This document shows positions 43,456 to 53,718 of a stretch of 64,000 nt of DNA, piece after piece; the first letter of the stretch is position 1; every line of letters begins with the position of its first letter. This DNA comes from Symbiodinium kawagutii (lineage: Eukaryota; Sar; Dinophyceae; Suessiales; Symbiodiniaceae), in the NCBI GenBank assembly GCA_009767595.1, contig VSDK01010086.1:1-64000 (forward strand), written 5' to 3'. A program made the translations under genes and the position numbers. The notes under the pieces are model-generated. The model worked only from the letters and a program-made list of their open reading frames with translations. It had not been told where the DNA came from and did no database searches.

Positions 43456-43790
43456 ATGCCGACCGCAATGTCAGTTGAAGGGTTGTGTGAAGAATGGGAC
43501 AAATCACCGATCATACGGGCTCGCATCGTTGCTGGCAACATGATTGAGAAGAGCAAGGGGCAAAACTGGTGTGTGCCTAGCAGGGAGAACGCAAAGTTGA
43601 ACAAAGCTGTGCTACTTCCATGCTTGCGCCGGCTCACTGATGTTCCAGACTACCACCTCCCTCATTTGCCGGCCCTTCAAGTGGAGATATCTAAATTGAC
43701 TACGCAGTTGGGGAAAGAAACGACTGAAAAACAGGTGTACCAGTCTGCCGTGGAAATCAAGAAGTTGTTGTCCTTTTTGAAAAGGCGAGT
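43456..43790 (+). CDS. Gene A, first recognised exon, unknown protein
   Basis: TTTGTCTTTTCAG|CC is followed directly by ATG at 43,456, giving MPTAMSVEGLCEEWDKSPII. The exon continues with RLTDVPDYHLPHLPALQVE and KLTTQLGKETTEKQVYQSA, then EIKKLLSFLKRR. A good GC donor AAAAG|GCGAGT lies at 43,783. If it is not used the frame runs to a stop at 43,827. The acceptor-CC-ATG context suits a trans-spliced 5' end. The domain is helical; no family name is known to me. Confidence 0.6.
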
Positions 43791-43957
43791 GAACCATAAA
43801 GAAGTCACCAAGGACCGATGCAGCTAAACAAACATGAGCCCAAACATGTTAAGTCAAACGCTGTTTGGTTTGATGTTGGACAATTTTATTCAATATGGTT
43901 TATGTTCTGCTTGACAGGGTAGCCCCGTGATTTTGGCCGGTCTGGCCCCTGATGCAG

Positions 43958-44088
43958 GACACGGAATTCCACGAATTGCTCATCACGTTGAAACCGGATC
44001 TGAAGGTCCGGAGCGTGAAACCAAACAGAGCCACTGGTACGGATCTGTGGGAAGTGGGAAGGCTTCACCACAACACATCCACCATATA
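43958..44088 (+). CDS. Gene A, probable exon
   Basis: CCTGATGCAG|GACACG opens DTEFHELLITLKPDLKVRS, then VKPNRATGTDLWEVGRLHH. The opposite strand and another plus frame are also open, but this one reads as a real protein segment. Confidence 0.45.
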
Positions 44089-44230
44089 GTAATATAGTCT
44101 AAAGGTATGTTAATGCTATATTCATTCCAGGGGGGGTTTGAAAAATAAGTGTCCTTAATGATTGTTTTAAAGCATGGTGTTTCAATACAGCTCAAGCCCA
44201 ATAGTCAAAATGACTCTCAATGGCTTGCAG

Positions 44231-44555
44231 GCCTTCATCGAAGAGTACATGAGCAGCCGGATGCCCCTGTCAGTCGTCTCCTCTGGTGACAGTCAAGCCG
44301 ATGATCCATTGGCCTTGGATGAGGATCCAGAGACGCAGCAGGACTTTCAGGAGTTTTCAGAATTTCTGGATTCCTTGGATGGTCATGGCAGTGGTGGTAA
44401 GAAGGGGGAACATGAGTCCAATGTGGCGCCCATTGCCGATGCCCCATCAAAGCCTCCTGTGGTTGCAAAGGCTGATCCCCCTGCCGCTCTCCATGCAACC
44501 ACCTCTGGCCCACATCCCGAAGATTCCATTTTCAGCTCCTGTACAAAATGCTATG
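44231..44555 (+). CDS. Gene A, acidic exon
   Basis: GGCTTGCAG|GCCTTC to TATG|GTAAGG, phase 0 to 1. It reads AFIEEYMSSRMPLSVVSSG, an Asp/Glu-rich middle (DEDPETQQDFQEFSEFLDSL) and a Pro/Ala linker ending SCTKCYG. Phase matches the next exon exactly. Confidence 0.65.
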
Positions 44556-45455
44556 GTAAGGAGACCTGCGCCCAGCCTGCATTTCAACTAAGAACAAAGA
44601 GCCAGTGTTTTGATTGTTCAAGTCCTTTACTAGTTGGGACTTCCTTGGGCCATGATTAACATAACAATTGTTTAATGATAATCGCTAATCTGTTTTTAAT
44701 CATGGGGGTTTAGACGGATCAGCCAACCACTATCTTGGCCTTTGGGTCGCTGTGATTTGAGGCAAATGCGCTCAAATCGAAGCACTGAAGAAAGCAATTC
44801 TTGCAAAGAAGCATGACTTGCTAGCGCCACTTGGATGGAAATGGAATTCAGCCCCTCACCACACAGCAGTTAACACATACTGATTGTTCCAAGCATACTA
44901 CCATACTGTAGACCAGCCATGAACATTGGAACATATGCTTCAACTTTAGGAAAAAATTCCACAAGCCGTTCCTGAACATATCTCTCTTCAGCTGTTCCTC
45001 CACCCGTCCAATGCTTGCTAGGCTCCAAAACCAATAGGACAAAGATCAATGTTGTCCAGCCAAAGTCTCCTGAGGCGATGCAAGGGCACCTCCAATCTGA
45101 CCACGGGTGAGACAGAGACGGAGAAAGCCTCTTCATCTTCAGTGCCAGGCTTGGCTGTGGTTAAACAGTCAACATTCATGACTCTGACTTGGTATGAGTT
45201 TCTATGTAGGTCCTCTTTACACTGATTGATCTAATTCCTTAATGTATGTTTTGAGTCCGACTTTGTTCACATTGTAGTGTCCCACCCTCAAAATTTCAAA
45301 GTATTGTTCAATGGTACGTAGTATCAAATAAACCGGTCGTTCAGAAACTCGTCTTTTGTAAGTTTAAACTATAATTTGAAATATTGAACGATTTGTCATT
45401 GTATGACTTCCGTGGTTTTGTTTCCAAATGGTTTGGTGGAAGCTGGCCCCTGCAG

Positions 45456-45640
45456 GTGAAGATCAAAAGAAAGCACTGCCATATGCCAATGATTGGGGAG
45501 AGACCCTACCAATGGATATTGATGTGATGGAAGCCGAAGCTGGTGTGCCACCAGGTCTCGAGGATAAGGGTCTCGAAGTGGATTCACAGTCAGCGGAACC
45601 TGAGAAGACTGCTGAGAGCAATGATGATGAAGATGCAAAG
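45456..45640 (+). CDS. Gene A, internal exon
   Basis: CCTGCAG|GTGAAG joins in phase 1 to the 44,555 donor, giving CYGEDQKKALPYANDWGE. It continues MDIDVMEAEAGVPPGLEDK and ends DDEDAK at AAAG|GTGGGG in phase 0. Acidic and probably disordered. Confidence 0.65.
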
Positions 45641-46008
45641 GTGGGGTGTTGGTGCCCCTCAACACTTTAGAACCATGTAGCATGCTATATGGTTTGTGCA
45701 AATTTGTTTCAAATTTTTGGGCTAGCTAGTTGATTCAAATATTAACAATGACGGTTACTCATTTGGTTTACAAAAGCATCCTCTGGCAACACCCGGGTTG
45801 ATCATCACAAGACATGATGGTGATGGCTGTGACATTTGTGGTGGTGTGATTGTCTATTCAACGAGTGAGATCATATCATGTTTTGGAAACATACGGGAAG
45901 TTGCAATCATCGTATTTACCAAAATCATTTTATTGGAGTGAGTCCATATAAGTATCATGTCGCTGGGGTTGGGTACACTCCAAGAGCCCCCGCATCCTTT
46001 CATTGCAG

Positions 46009-46920
46009 GTTCTAACCCGTCGAAGACAGCTCGCCTTGAAAGAGAAGTTGGAAGACGAGGTGAAGGACAAGAAGGCAGTCAAAGCAAAGGCAAAGGCAAA
46101 GGCTTCCATCATCAAACCGGAGGGTGAGCCCAAAGCCAAAGCAAAGGCCAAGGCGAAAGCCGCGGTGAAAGCCGCGGCCAAACCCAAGGCGAAAGCCAAG
46201 GCTAAAGCAGATGCAAAAGCCAAGCCAAAAGCCAAAGCCGGAGGCAAACGCAAGAAGCCCGCTGAGGTTGAGGAGTTGGTGACTTCAACTCAGTTTGGTG
46301 GAAGTGAGCTACCCCATGACCCAGTTGAAGATGGTGAAGTTCCAGCTGAAAGTGGCCCTGAAGCTGTTGCTATCGACCCTCAGGATCCTGTCCGCCGAGA
46401 GCTGTTTGGTGACAAATCTGATGGCCCTGATCTGTTTGGACAGGTAGAGGCAGAGGGGCAACCAGTTGATGTCCCAGATCCCCGAGCCAAGGCCAATGCG
46501 GCTGCAGCCAAGCGACGTGCTGCAAAGGCCAAAGCCAAAGCCAAAGCAGTGGCAGTTCCATCTTCGGCCTCAGTTGATGGAGGTGCTGGTCCGGCTGCCC
46601 CGCCCCAAAAGAGAAGGAGAGTCAACAAAACTACGCAGGACGATGACTTTGAGATGTATGATCCTGAGATTGAAGCTACCATCCTTGCTGAGATTCCCAG
46701 GTACAACGCTTTGGAGTTTGAGAATCTGAAGACCTGCCTTTCTAATGATGACTCATCCAAGTTCCACAACGTCTACATTGTGGCATATTGGTCTCGGTGT
46801 GCAACGGGGGTCCGGTGGCTCATCAGGCCAGGCAGTGGTCAAGTTGCATACTTTGCCTACAAGGACACTATGGGACCGGGTACGTGGAACAAGCGCATGG
46901 TGGCTGCCTATGTATCTGCC
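46009..46920 (+). CDS. Gene A, Lys/Ala-rich exon
   Basis: CATTGCAG|GTTCTA joins in phase 0 to the 45,640 donor. The first 70 residues carry repeated KAKAKAKA blocks resembling histone H1 or HU-like tails, likely DNA-binding. A second basic block includes KRRAAKAKAKAKAVAV, and a nuclear-type signal QKRRRVNK follows. The last 90 residues look folded (YDPEIEATILAEIPRYNAL and YIVAYWSRCATGVRWLIRP). The exon ends near 46,906-46,940, probably at TAT|GTATCT. Confidence 0.7.
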
Positions 46921-47079
46921 CGGATCTTTGCTGCTAGCAAAAACATTTCATTTACATTTTCAACCTTTTTAAATATTTGTTAATTTTGATGTTGGTTGAA
47001 GGAAATGTCGAGCAATACAACTTAATTGTATAACACCCTGGAGTCTTGAGCCCTTCCGTGTCCATCCACACTTCCCTAG

Positions 47080-47217
47080 GCTCGCTGGTTGAACTCTCAA
47101 CCGTTGGTTTGCGAAGACGGCATTGAGACTGTGAATGGCAAATCGTTCTCTCAGAAGTTGGCTCAGATCAAGTTCAATGCCTTAAAGGTTTTGAACGATT
47201 TGAACGAGGACAAGTAG
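47080..47217 (+). CDS. Gene A, last exon
   Basis: CTTCCCTAG|GCTCGC opens ARWLNSQPLVCEDGIETVN, then GKSFSQKLAQIKFNALKVL and NDLNEDK, closing at TAG (47,215-47,217). Balanced codons and a natural end. Confidence 0.65.
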   Translation, partial: ARWLNSQPLVCEDGIETVNGKSFSQKLAQIKFNALKVLNDLNEDK

Positions 47218-47219
47218 GT

Positions 47220-48290
47220 GGTGATCCGCTTGAACGATGGCTAGTCTTTCAGACTTCATGGCCTGTATTGGTTGTACCCTTGATCAAGCAAATTCATAGG
47301 ATGTCAACAAATCAAGGTACTATAACATGTTTGATTTAGAGACCATGTATAAATCAACTCGTGTGCGCATCAAACGGCCAATCCATATGACAAGCCATCG
47401 GTGTGTGGAGAGCTTTGGTTCAACCTGCCTTTGTTTTTCTGGGCTGCTGCTGTGTTAGATGAACACAGAGTTGTTAGTGCAGCTGCTGACAACATTTTAG
47501 GCAGCCGCAATTTGATTTGAAAGATAAATCTGGGGTATCGCCATGGGGTTAGCCTCATGCCAACATGTTCCAAGGTTTGGCACTTTGGAGTGTTAAGCCT
47601 AATCACGTGAGAGCGCAATGGTGACGAAAATCCAACGACCGCTTCATAATGCGCTCAACCTAGCAGTCTGTGGCAATTTCATTTTTTGACTTTTATAGTC
47701 TTGGGTCATATTGAACCAAAACATATTTCTTCTTACCAGCACCCGACCCACCACCCAAAGATCCCATCATCACACATCACATCCAGCACAGCCACTGATC
47801 TTTGGAACGCCGAGGTCGCACCAATGCCTGCAAAGCTGAAAGGCTTGAAATGGGCTTTGAAGCGGGGGCTGCACAAAGATGAAGGTGGTCCCGACTAGAT
47901 TGGCAACAGGGATAATGCATTGCTCCGTCAGTTGAATCTAGGTTTGCTAGCCTCCCAATAGATCAGGTAGCTGCAAAAATGCTTGAGAGAAAACATGCTG
48001 GATCACTCTGGAAAACAATGTCATGTATCGATTTCGAATCAATCAAATGGATTGACATCTTACGGTACGTCACCCGCTCCGATCCTGATCGAAGCTGTCG
48101 TGGGTTCAGTGGGTGCTGGGAACTATAGTGTACTGATCGAGTTCACGAGGTTAGCCACTAGCCATGTTGTGATGAATCCAATCTACATAGTTGAGTATAG
48201 TACTGTGTAGCCCATATAGTTGGCGTGTATGATATCATGTGTGTTTTACACTACATGCCTTCACCGTGTAGTCTTGGCTTGTTGGCCTAG
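47220..48290. other. Spacer between genes A and B
   Basis: Mostly non-coding. A small open frame at 47,823-47,897 (MPAKLKGLKWALKRGLHKD) may be an exon but has no proven join. Confidence 0.4.
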
Positions 48291-48300
48291 CCCCACAGCC

Positions 48301-48357
48301 ATGGCCCTCAGCGAAGACCTGTTGTCAAGTGTCGTGTGGCGCTTGAAGCAATTGCGT
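48301..48357 (+). CDS. Gene B, probable first exon
   Basis: CCCCACAG|CC is followed at once by ATGG at 48,301, giving MALSEDLLSSVVWRLKQLR. A GC donor CGT|GCTCCC would join it in phase 0 to the next exon. The acceptor-CC-ATG context equals that of gene A and of the 29,963 ORF. Confidence 0.5.
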
Positions 48358-48693
48358 GCTCCCAAAGACTTTTGACTGCAATTGGTATGGTTAAAAGAAC
48401 AGTTGATGAACACAAACCCAAAGAAGTTATGAGGCAATCTTGAGTTTACCTAAGAGCCCCTTCATCTTCCACATGCGCCCAAATGAGGCGTTTGTCTTCC
48501 TGGTTCTCTTGGCAGCATGGACGAATTTCCCTATGATGGCGGAGCAGGACCATTCTGTTGTTGAGTTCGAGAAGTATGAACATATGCCATTGATCCTTTA
48601 AATCATATAGGGCCTGGACCAAGTCAACACATGTTGGATTGCGATAGACCATGTACAAGATACTCTGATCACATGTAATCCTCATCCTTGCAG

Positions 48694-48859
48694 GAGCCGT
48701 TCCACACCATGGAATTCTTTGCGGGAAAGGCGATGCTGACCAAGACGCAGCAATGGGCAGGTCGTCGTGGGGTAAGGCTTGATATCGATTACCTGGAGCC
48801 CAACGCAAAGGGTAAGAATCCTATGGATATCACCAGCCCTGAAGGCTTTGCGCAACTGG
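48694..48859 (+). CDS. Gene B, exon with methyltransferase motif I-like segment
   Basis: ATCCTTGCAG|GAGCCG opens EPFHTMEFFAGKAMLT. The E-F-F-A-G signature matches EIYAG and EIYGG of the two retroelement domains and the D/E-hF-A/S-G motif I of C5 methyltransferases. It continues RRGVRLDIDYLEP and NPMDITSPEGFAQL. The donor CTGG|GTTTGG leaves phase 1, which matches the next acceptor. Confidence 0.75.
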
Positions 48860-49094
48860 GTTTGGTTTATTCACATGGTTCATTATTCTCCTTGTTGCTG
48901 TTGTCATTGTTTATGCCTCTTATTTTTTGGTAGTTTTGGAAACCTTTTCTCTTTTTCGATTCTAGGTAACAGTGTTCTTGCTTCCGCCACAAAAGTTGCA
49001 AATGATCATGGGGTTACTCCATTTATTTGTTTTTTGACTCTGGGTGAAATGCAACTGAGTCTGGCGGTCATTACTATACTACATGGAGATCCAG

Positions 49095-49233
49095 CCGGCT
49101 TTCTGTGCCACTTTGGGATCAAGTGCAGCACATGGACACCCGTAAACGCAGGAACTTCTGGAAGATCCGCTTGCTCCAGCGTGGGAAACACTTCCTTCCC
49201 TTCGGTATTGGAAGGAAACCTCATGGCTAGTAG
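49095..49233 (+). CDS. Gene B, exon with Cys-Ser-Thr-Trp motif
   Basis: GATCCAG|CC joins in phase, giving QLAGFLCHFGIKCSTWTPVN. The Cys-x-x-Trp-Thr then Asn pattern sits where the retroelement domains have PECAPWSGWN and PECKLWS, that is, motif IV with the candidate catalytic cysteine. AGTSGRSACSSVGN and GNLMASR follow. The exon ends at AGTAG|GATTCT, a GA donor whose phase 2 matches the next acceptor. I know this arrangement from many uncharacterised dinoflagellate proteins. Confidence 0.75.
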
Positions 49234-49860
49234 GATTCTCTGCGTTGAATTCTAGCATTCCTTTTGGGATCTTTTGGGCAATGAGATCCCCACCCAAGGT
49301 TGGCTGATGGTTGGTCGAATCCATGGATGGTCAGGTTTAATGATTGGTCTAGTAGTTGGCATGGTTGAATATAGCTATATAGTGATTATGAATAAAAACT
49401 ATATATGGTTCACATGCATTCATGGCTATATCATTCTTTGGTTTTATGATTGGCTAAGTTTACAAGGGTTATTGACTAAGGCATTGGTTCAATGGTTGCA
49501 TGTTGGTTGAATAGGTGGTTGGCGCTTAATTCACCAAACAGGGCATGTATTGATACAGGTTGTTAATGCAACTATAGCGCCAAATCATGACCATATAGTC
49601 AAGTTAACATATGGCCATGAAAAATGGCGATAGACAAATAGCGATGAATCATGATGATTTGTTTAGATAGAACGGTCATAACATATACGGCTATATTCAT
49701 ATGATGATAATGGCTGGCTTGGGCAAACCAAACACTAATAGTGATAGGCCCTGGTGGTTGACAACAAGTGGTGTATGATATGTTGTTCTTTTTTCATGTG
49801 TGTTTTCCACCCTGGATCCAAATAGTTGTTTGGATTATGTTGAAGCTGGTTTCAACCAAG

Positions 49861-49978
49861 GGTGGTGCTCCTAATCCTTTTGGTGCTGGCCATGAACGGA
49901 GTATTCACCGTCGAACAGCCCTACAACTCTGTGCTGGATTTCTATCCGCGCTGGCGATGGATGATCGAATCCATTGAA
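49861..49978 (+). CDS. Gene B, exon with Glu-Gln-Pro motif
   Basis: AACCAAG|GGTG joins to make ASRVVLLILLVLAMNGVF, a buried hydrophobic segment. TVEQPYNSVLDFYPRWRW follows. The E-Q-P tripeptide equals that of the intact copia domain (LEQP) and corresponds to motif VI (ENV). Donor about 49,978 (GC) in phase 0. Confidence 0.75.
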
Positions 49979-50123
49979 GCTATCCCTGCTAGAGATTCTT
50001 TCTTGAAATTAGTATCAAGTTTGCGATGAAATGATACCTTTGTGAAAGCAATCCTGCATACCCACACAGTACGAACCATAGACCCAAATTGCTGTATCAT
50101 CCTTAATTTCCCTTTCTGCTCAG

Positions 50124-50345
50124 GTTTTCCGTGCGACGTGGTACATGTTGCACTACGGGGGTCCGACGCCTAAACGGCACTGGGCCTACTGCAACTCCAA
50201 ACCGATCCTACAGTTATGGAGGGGACGGCTGACAGGTTGGGCCAAAAGATCCAAAGAGGACCGTGAGAAGAAAAAGACCACTACGGTTTATCAAGACAAA
50301 CAAGGTAAACGACGATGGAAGGGCAATGACAAGCTCAAGAAAAGT
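50124..50345 (+). CDS. Gene B, exon with YGGPTPK motif
   Basis: TCTGCTCAG|GTTTTC in phase 0 opens VFRATWYMLHYGGPTPKRHW, then AYCNSKPILQLWRG. The Y-G-x(2)-x-P-K-x-x-W pattern occupies the motif VIII place. A basic stretch with KRSKEDREKKKTTT, then GKRRWKGNDKLKKS follows. Confidence 0.75.
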
Positions 50346-50421
50346 GAGTTCCTTGGTTACTTATTTTAGTGATTTTGATTCTGACCAGTTCACAAAGAAC
50401 CTGGGGGAAACCATCTTAAAG

Positions 50422-50462
50422 GGAAGCTATACATTACCGAAGAGGTTTATGGATCACTACCC
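50422..50462 (+). CDS. Gene B, short exon
   Basis: Open stretch SYTLPKRFMDHYP before a donor CCCGG|GTAAAT. The 5' boundary is uncertain (an alternative acceptor lies at 50,388), but the peptide fits the family, which has a Tyr-Pro-x-x-Phe segment here. Confidence 0.5.
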
Positions 50463-50716
50463 GGGTAAATCCCACAGCACTTATGTAATGTGGATTCCCA
50501 TATTTTGAATAATTCATATACTATAATTAATTGATGTATGCTCCGCATGGCTCTGGTTCATCATGTTTGCTGGCACACGCATCATCCGTTGTCAAGTTTA
50601 ATAGTTGGTTGTTTGTATTTGGGATTGAAACAGGGATTCCACCAATTTGAAAGATAGCAACCCAAACAAAATATATGGTACACGTTGACTATGGGGATAA
50701 CACTGCCTTCACTAAG

Positions 50717-50969
50717 GGAATATCCTGGTGGCTTCGGACTGAAACTCGTGGACTTGTATGAACCCCTGCTGGCTGAGAAGGAAGGGATCCCACAGTTGCC
50801 AAACCCGGTGCCTGCAGCTGCTGAATCCTTTTCCACGATGAGCTTCGGTGAGGGTGCGGATGCCTTGTGGGCAGAGGCAGACTTACAATCTGCCTGCCAC
50901 TACCTGCGGGGAGGGAAATCATTGGTCATCCCAGAACATTTCCGTGCCGTACTACCTACCAGGCTTTAG
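50717..50969 (+). CDS. Gene B, last exon
   Basis: TTCACTAAG|GG opens EYPGGFGLKLVDLYEPLL. The end is DALWAEADLQSACHYLRGGK, then VIPEHFRAVLPTRL and TAG at 50,967-50,969. The C-terminal Y-L-R-G/PEH-R-LP pattern is typical of the family, so the gene is complete at its 3' end. The whole protein would be about 400 residues. I infer a methyltransferase-like fold, but activity is unproven. Confidence 0.75.
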
Positions 50970-51074
50970 ACACTTGGGTAATCAACATGTTTACCCTGGG
51001 TTCCCGCTGTAGCCATGGTACACCAAACTGAAAATTCAACGGCCAAAATGACTCTATGATAGTTTATGTTAAGT

Positions 51075-51260
51075 TTTGGGCGTAATCTGGCGTAATTACC
51101 CGTAATTGATCAAAAATACCTGGTAAAACATGACAATACCTGGTATTTATAACCAAAATACCTGGTATTTGAGGCGTAATTTTATACCTGGAATTTTCTA
51201 CCCGTAAAAATCCGTAATTTACCCGTAAAAATCCGTAATTTACCCGTAAAAATTTATGGG
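51075..51260. repeat. TACCTGGTATTT / CCCGTAAAAATCCGTAATTTA cluster, copy 2
   Basis: TACCTGGTA occurs three times (51,117, 51,137 and 51,159) plus a TACCTGGAATTT variant. Then CCGTAATTTACCCGTAAAAA is repeated in tandem. It begins about 100 bp after the gene B stop. Confidence 0.8.
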
Positions 51261-51801
51261 TAAATCCAACATGAACCAACATAAATTAAGATGAGTTTTT
51301 GATGGCTGGAACCCAAACGATAGTGCTTTTTCTGGTCATGGCTCAGCATTCTTGAATGCTGAGCTTGAAATTAGGATATGCGTGCAAGAACCATGGAGGT
51401 GGCGACTTTGCCCTGCTAGACATGGCACGGATGCTACCCTACCTTCAAAGGCTTGTCAGAGAAAAAAAACACCGCTGTCCAGTGGTATGGGAACCATTGG
51501 CCCTTGACCATTAGTCTGCATATTTCCACCAACAAATGGTAAACCACAAAGGCTTTTGGTTTCAAACAAACGGCTTCATGTCCGATGTTTCTTGCAGCGG
51601 GTGGTGGGCAGTGGTGTGTTTGGTTTGGTGTCGGGTTGGCTTATCATACTTCATTATCGTTAGCTGTTAGCCAGAACCAGTTTGAATCATCAAAGATTAA
51701 CCTGTTATTACTTCTTTTTACTGCCTGTGAAGAACTTGTGCTTGGCAATATGCTCTAACAACTGAAAGGTGTACGACGCATTAAGATCATTGAATGCTGA
51801 G

Positions 51802-51992
51802 AAGTTGGCTCAAAGGTATTTCGCATTGTTAAGGGCATGTACGGTGTAAAAACCCGATCCATGGAATCCCTCATGTCCAAAGCCCACACGACGAGTGAGC
51901 TTGACGTGGGATTGGAGCAGCTTCTCCTCGATCTGGGAACCGAGTTGCCAAACGATCTCGAGTCACTCAAGGACCACGTTTTGCTTTCCTGG
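51802..51992 (+). CDS. Gene C, exon, unknown coiled-coil protein
   Basis: ATGCTGAG|AAGTTG opens VGSKVFRIVKGMYGVKTRS, then MESLMSKAHTTSELDVGLE and QLLLDLGTELPNDLESLKD. It ends TCCTGG|GTTAGC in phase 0. Gene C runs to 55,554. Its start was not found; an ATGG at about 51,391 is one option. Confidence 0.65.
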
Positions 51993-52168
51993 GTTAGCTT
52001 TGGGCAAACATTGATGAGATATGCTGATTAGATGTTACAATTATATAATATATGGTCACCATATATGATCTGGAAGAACAATGCATTTATCCCGTGGGTC
52101 ACATTTCTTAGACTGCCAATCCCTTTCCAACTAAATCTGAGCCACTGAACCATTGGCTTTTGCTCTAG

Positions 52169-52207
52169 GATCTTGAAAGGAGGCTAGCGGACATCCAGGC
52201 TGAACAA
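52169..52207 (+). CDS. Gene C, 39-nt micro-exon
   Basis: GCTCTAG|GATCTT to CAA|GATGCT (GA donor), phase 0 both sides. It reads DLERRLADIQAEQ, and joined to the next exon makes an unbroken coiled coil (ADIQAEQAESKEKLMEDE). Confidence 0.55.
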
Positions 52208-52349
52208 GATGCTGCCTTTGACCCAGTTGACCACCAGCATATTGCAACAAGAACTACCATCATTCTTCGTATTGCCAACATGTTTTTTGATTTGCTTGGG
52301 CTTGTCCTTGAAAACCTTTTGGTGGCATATCATCCCCTTTGCACATGAG

Positions 52350-52424
52350 GCTGAATCCAAGGAGAAACTGATGGAGGATGAGATCAAGAAACTTGAACAG
52401 AAAGCTGAACCGGCCATGAAACCA
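52350..52424 (+). CDS. Gene C, coiled-coil exon
   Basis: CACATGAG|GCTGAA opens AESKEKLMEDEIKKLEQKA, ending AMKP at a GT donor CCA|GTCGTT in phase 0, which fits the next exon. Confidence 0.6.
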
Positions 52425-52632
52425 GTCGTTTCTCAAACGCAATTTGGATTCTGCAAAATGATCGGTAAACCATTCAATCACTGCATGCATCACTGTACAG
52501 AACAGCAATGTTTAACAAGTTTCAATTGTTCTAACATCAAATTGATATGTTCCTTTTGAAATCATTTGCCTATCATCTGATTTTCTCTTCTGAAGCGTCA
52601 GCATATTAGGGGTGGTTTGTTTTCTCCGTCCA

Positions 52633-52808
52633 GGCAACTCCCCAGAATGGTACTGGCACTGGCCCTTCGATGGAGGTCATGGATGGGCAAGAGGATACGC
52701 TGCCTGCTGACCCTGAAGAGCTGAGAGCCCTTAAAGCTTCCCCTCTCCATTCCCCTCAGACCACTACTAGTCCTACGTCGCCAGCACTTACAGATTCTAC
52801 GACTACTG
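52633..52808 (+). CDS. Gene C, Pro/Ser/Thr-rich exon
   Basis: CCGTCCAG|GCAACT to TACTG|GTGATG, phase 0 to 1. ATPQNGTGTGPSMEVMDGQ, then PADPEELRALKASPLHSPQ and a Thr/Ser linker. Probably disordered. Confidence 0.65.
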
Positions 52809-52936
52809 GTGATGCGGCTTCCAATTCAACTATGGTGGCTTGATAGAAACATGCAACCATGTGCGCTCTTAAGGTGTATGATTTCTAGAAACTGTCATCC
52901 CATGTTGCTTTGGTTGGCACCGCACTGCTGGTTCAG

Positions 52937-53151
52937 GTACACCAATCTTGCCCATGACCCTTGCCACTCAGGCCGAGCTACTCAAGACAATGGCCTTGTG
53001 CAGGGATGGAAAGCTCGATCCAATGCGGGCTATCGAGGCAGTGATGAAGCAATTGCCCGGGAATCCTCAGAGCTTGGGTGAAGTGCAGCCGTCCAAGAAA
53101 CGACCAGCAGAAGAGTCATCGGAATCACGTGCACCAAAGGTTCCCAAACAG
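52937..53151 (+). CDS. Gene C, exon
   Basis: TGGTTCAG|GTACAC joins in phase 1 (TTGTPILPMTLATQAELL). KTMALCRDGKLDPMRAIEAV and a basic segment with SKKRPAEESSESRAP follow, ending CAG|GTGGCT in phase 0. Confidence 0.7.
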
Positions 53152-53334
53152 GTGGCTAGGCTATCACTTGATACCGCTAAATGACATGCATGTGCAGTGG
53201 ATGAATATGATCTAGGAAGTAAAATGCTAGATGCTACAGTATCTATACATTATCTTTCCTACAGTGACATGGCGAAACTAACCCATGCCCTCTACTGACT
53301 TCTGTTCCTGCTCTTCCTATTTGTCTTTGCTGAG

Positions 53335-53550
53335 GTTGCTGAACCAGCTCCAGCTCAGCCATGTCCGGATGCCGGTGGTGACATGCAAATGCACAAGAAA
53401 CGTAAGGCTGCACTGAAGGCTAAACTCCGTCGTCAGTGTGAAGAGAAGAAAAATGGAAAGCTTTTGGTTCCCAAATGGCTTCACGAAATGTGGAAGAACG
53501 GTAACAAAGATGAACTCTCCGAGACTTTTGCAAAATGCAACTTCAACACG
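53335..53550 (+). CDS. Gene C, exon with PKWLHEMW motif
   Basis: TTGCTGAG|GTTGCT in phase 0 opens VAEPAPAQPCPDAGGDMQM. A basic helix follows (HKKRKAALKAKLRRQCEEK), then GKLLVPKWLHEMWKNGNKDE and TFAKCNFNT. The P-K-W-L-H-E-M-W segment belongs to a family I have seen repeatedly in dinoflagellate genomes without known function. The end near 53,550 is likely a GA donor. Confidence 0.7.
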
Positions 53551-53718
53551 GATACCTGGCGGTACTTGGAAACATCATTGACATTGTTGGCCTATATGAA
53601 ATATATGTATTGGAACATCTTTGATCACAGCTTCATTTCGCTGCTGAGCAACTTCCAAGATCTCCATCTCACTCAACTTGGCTCCCTTCTCGCATTCCGC
53701 TTGCGCCGCAATCCTGAG

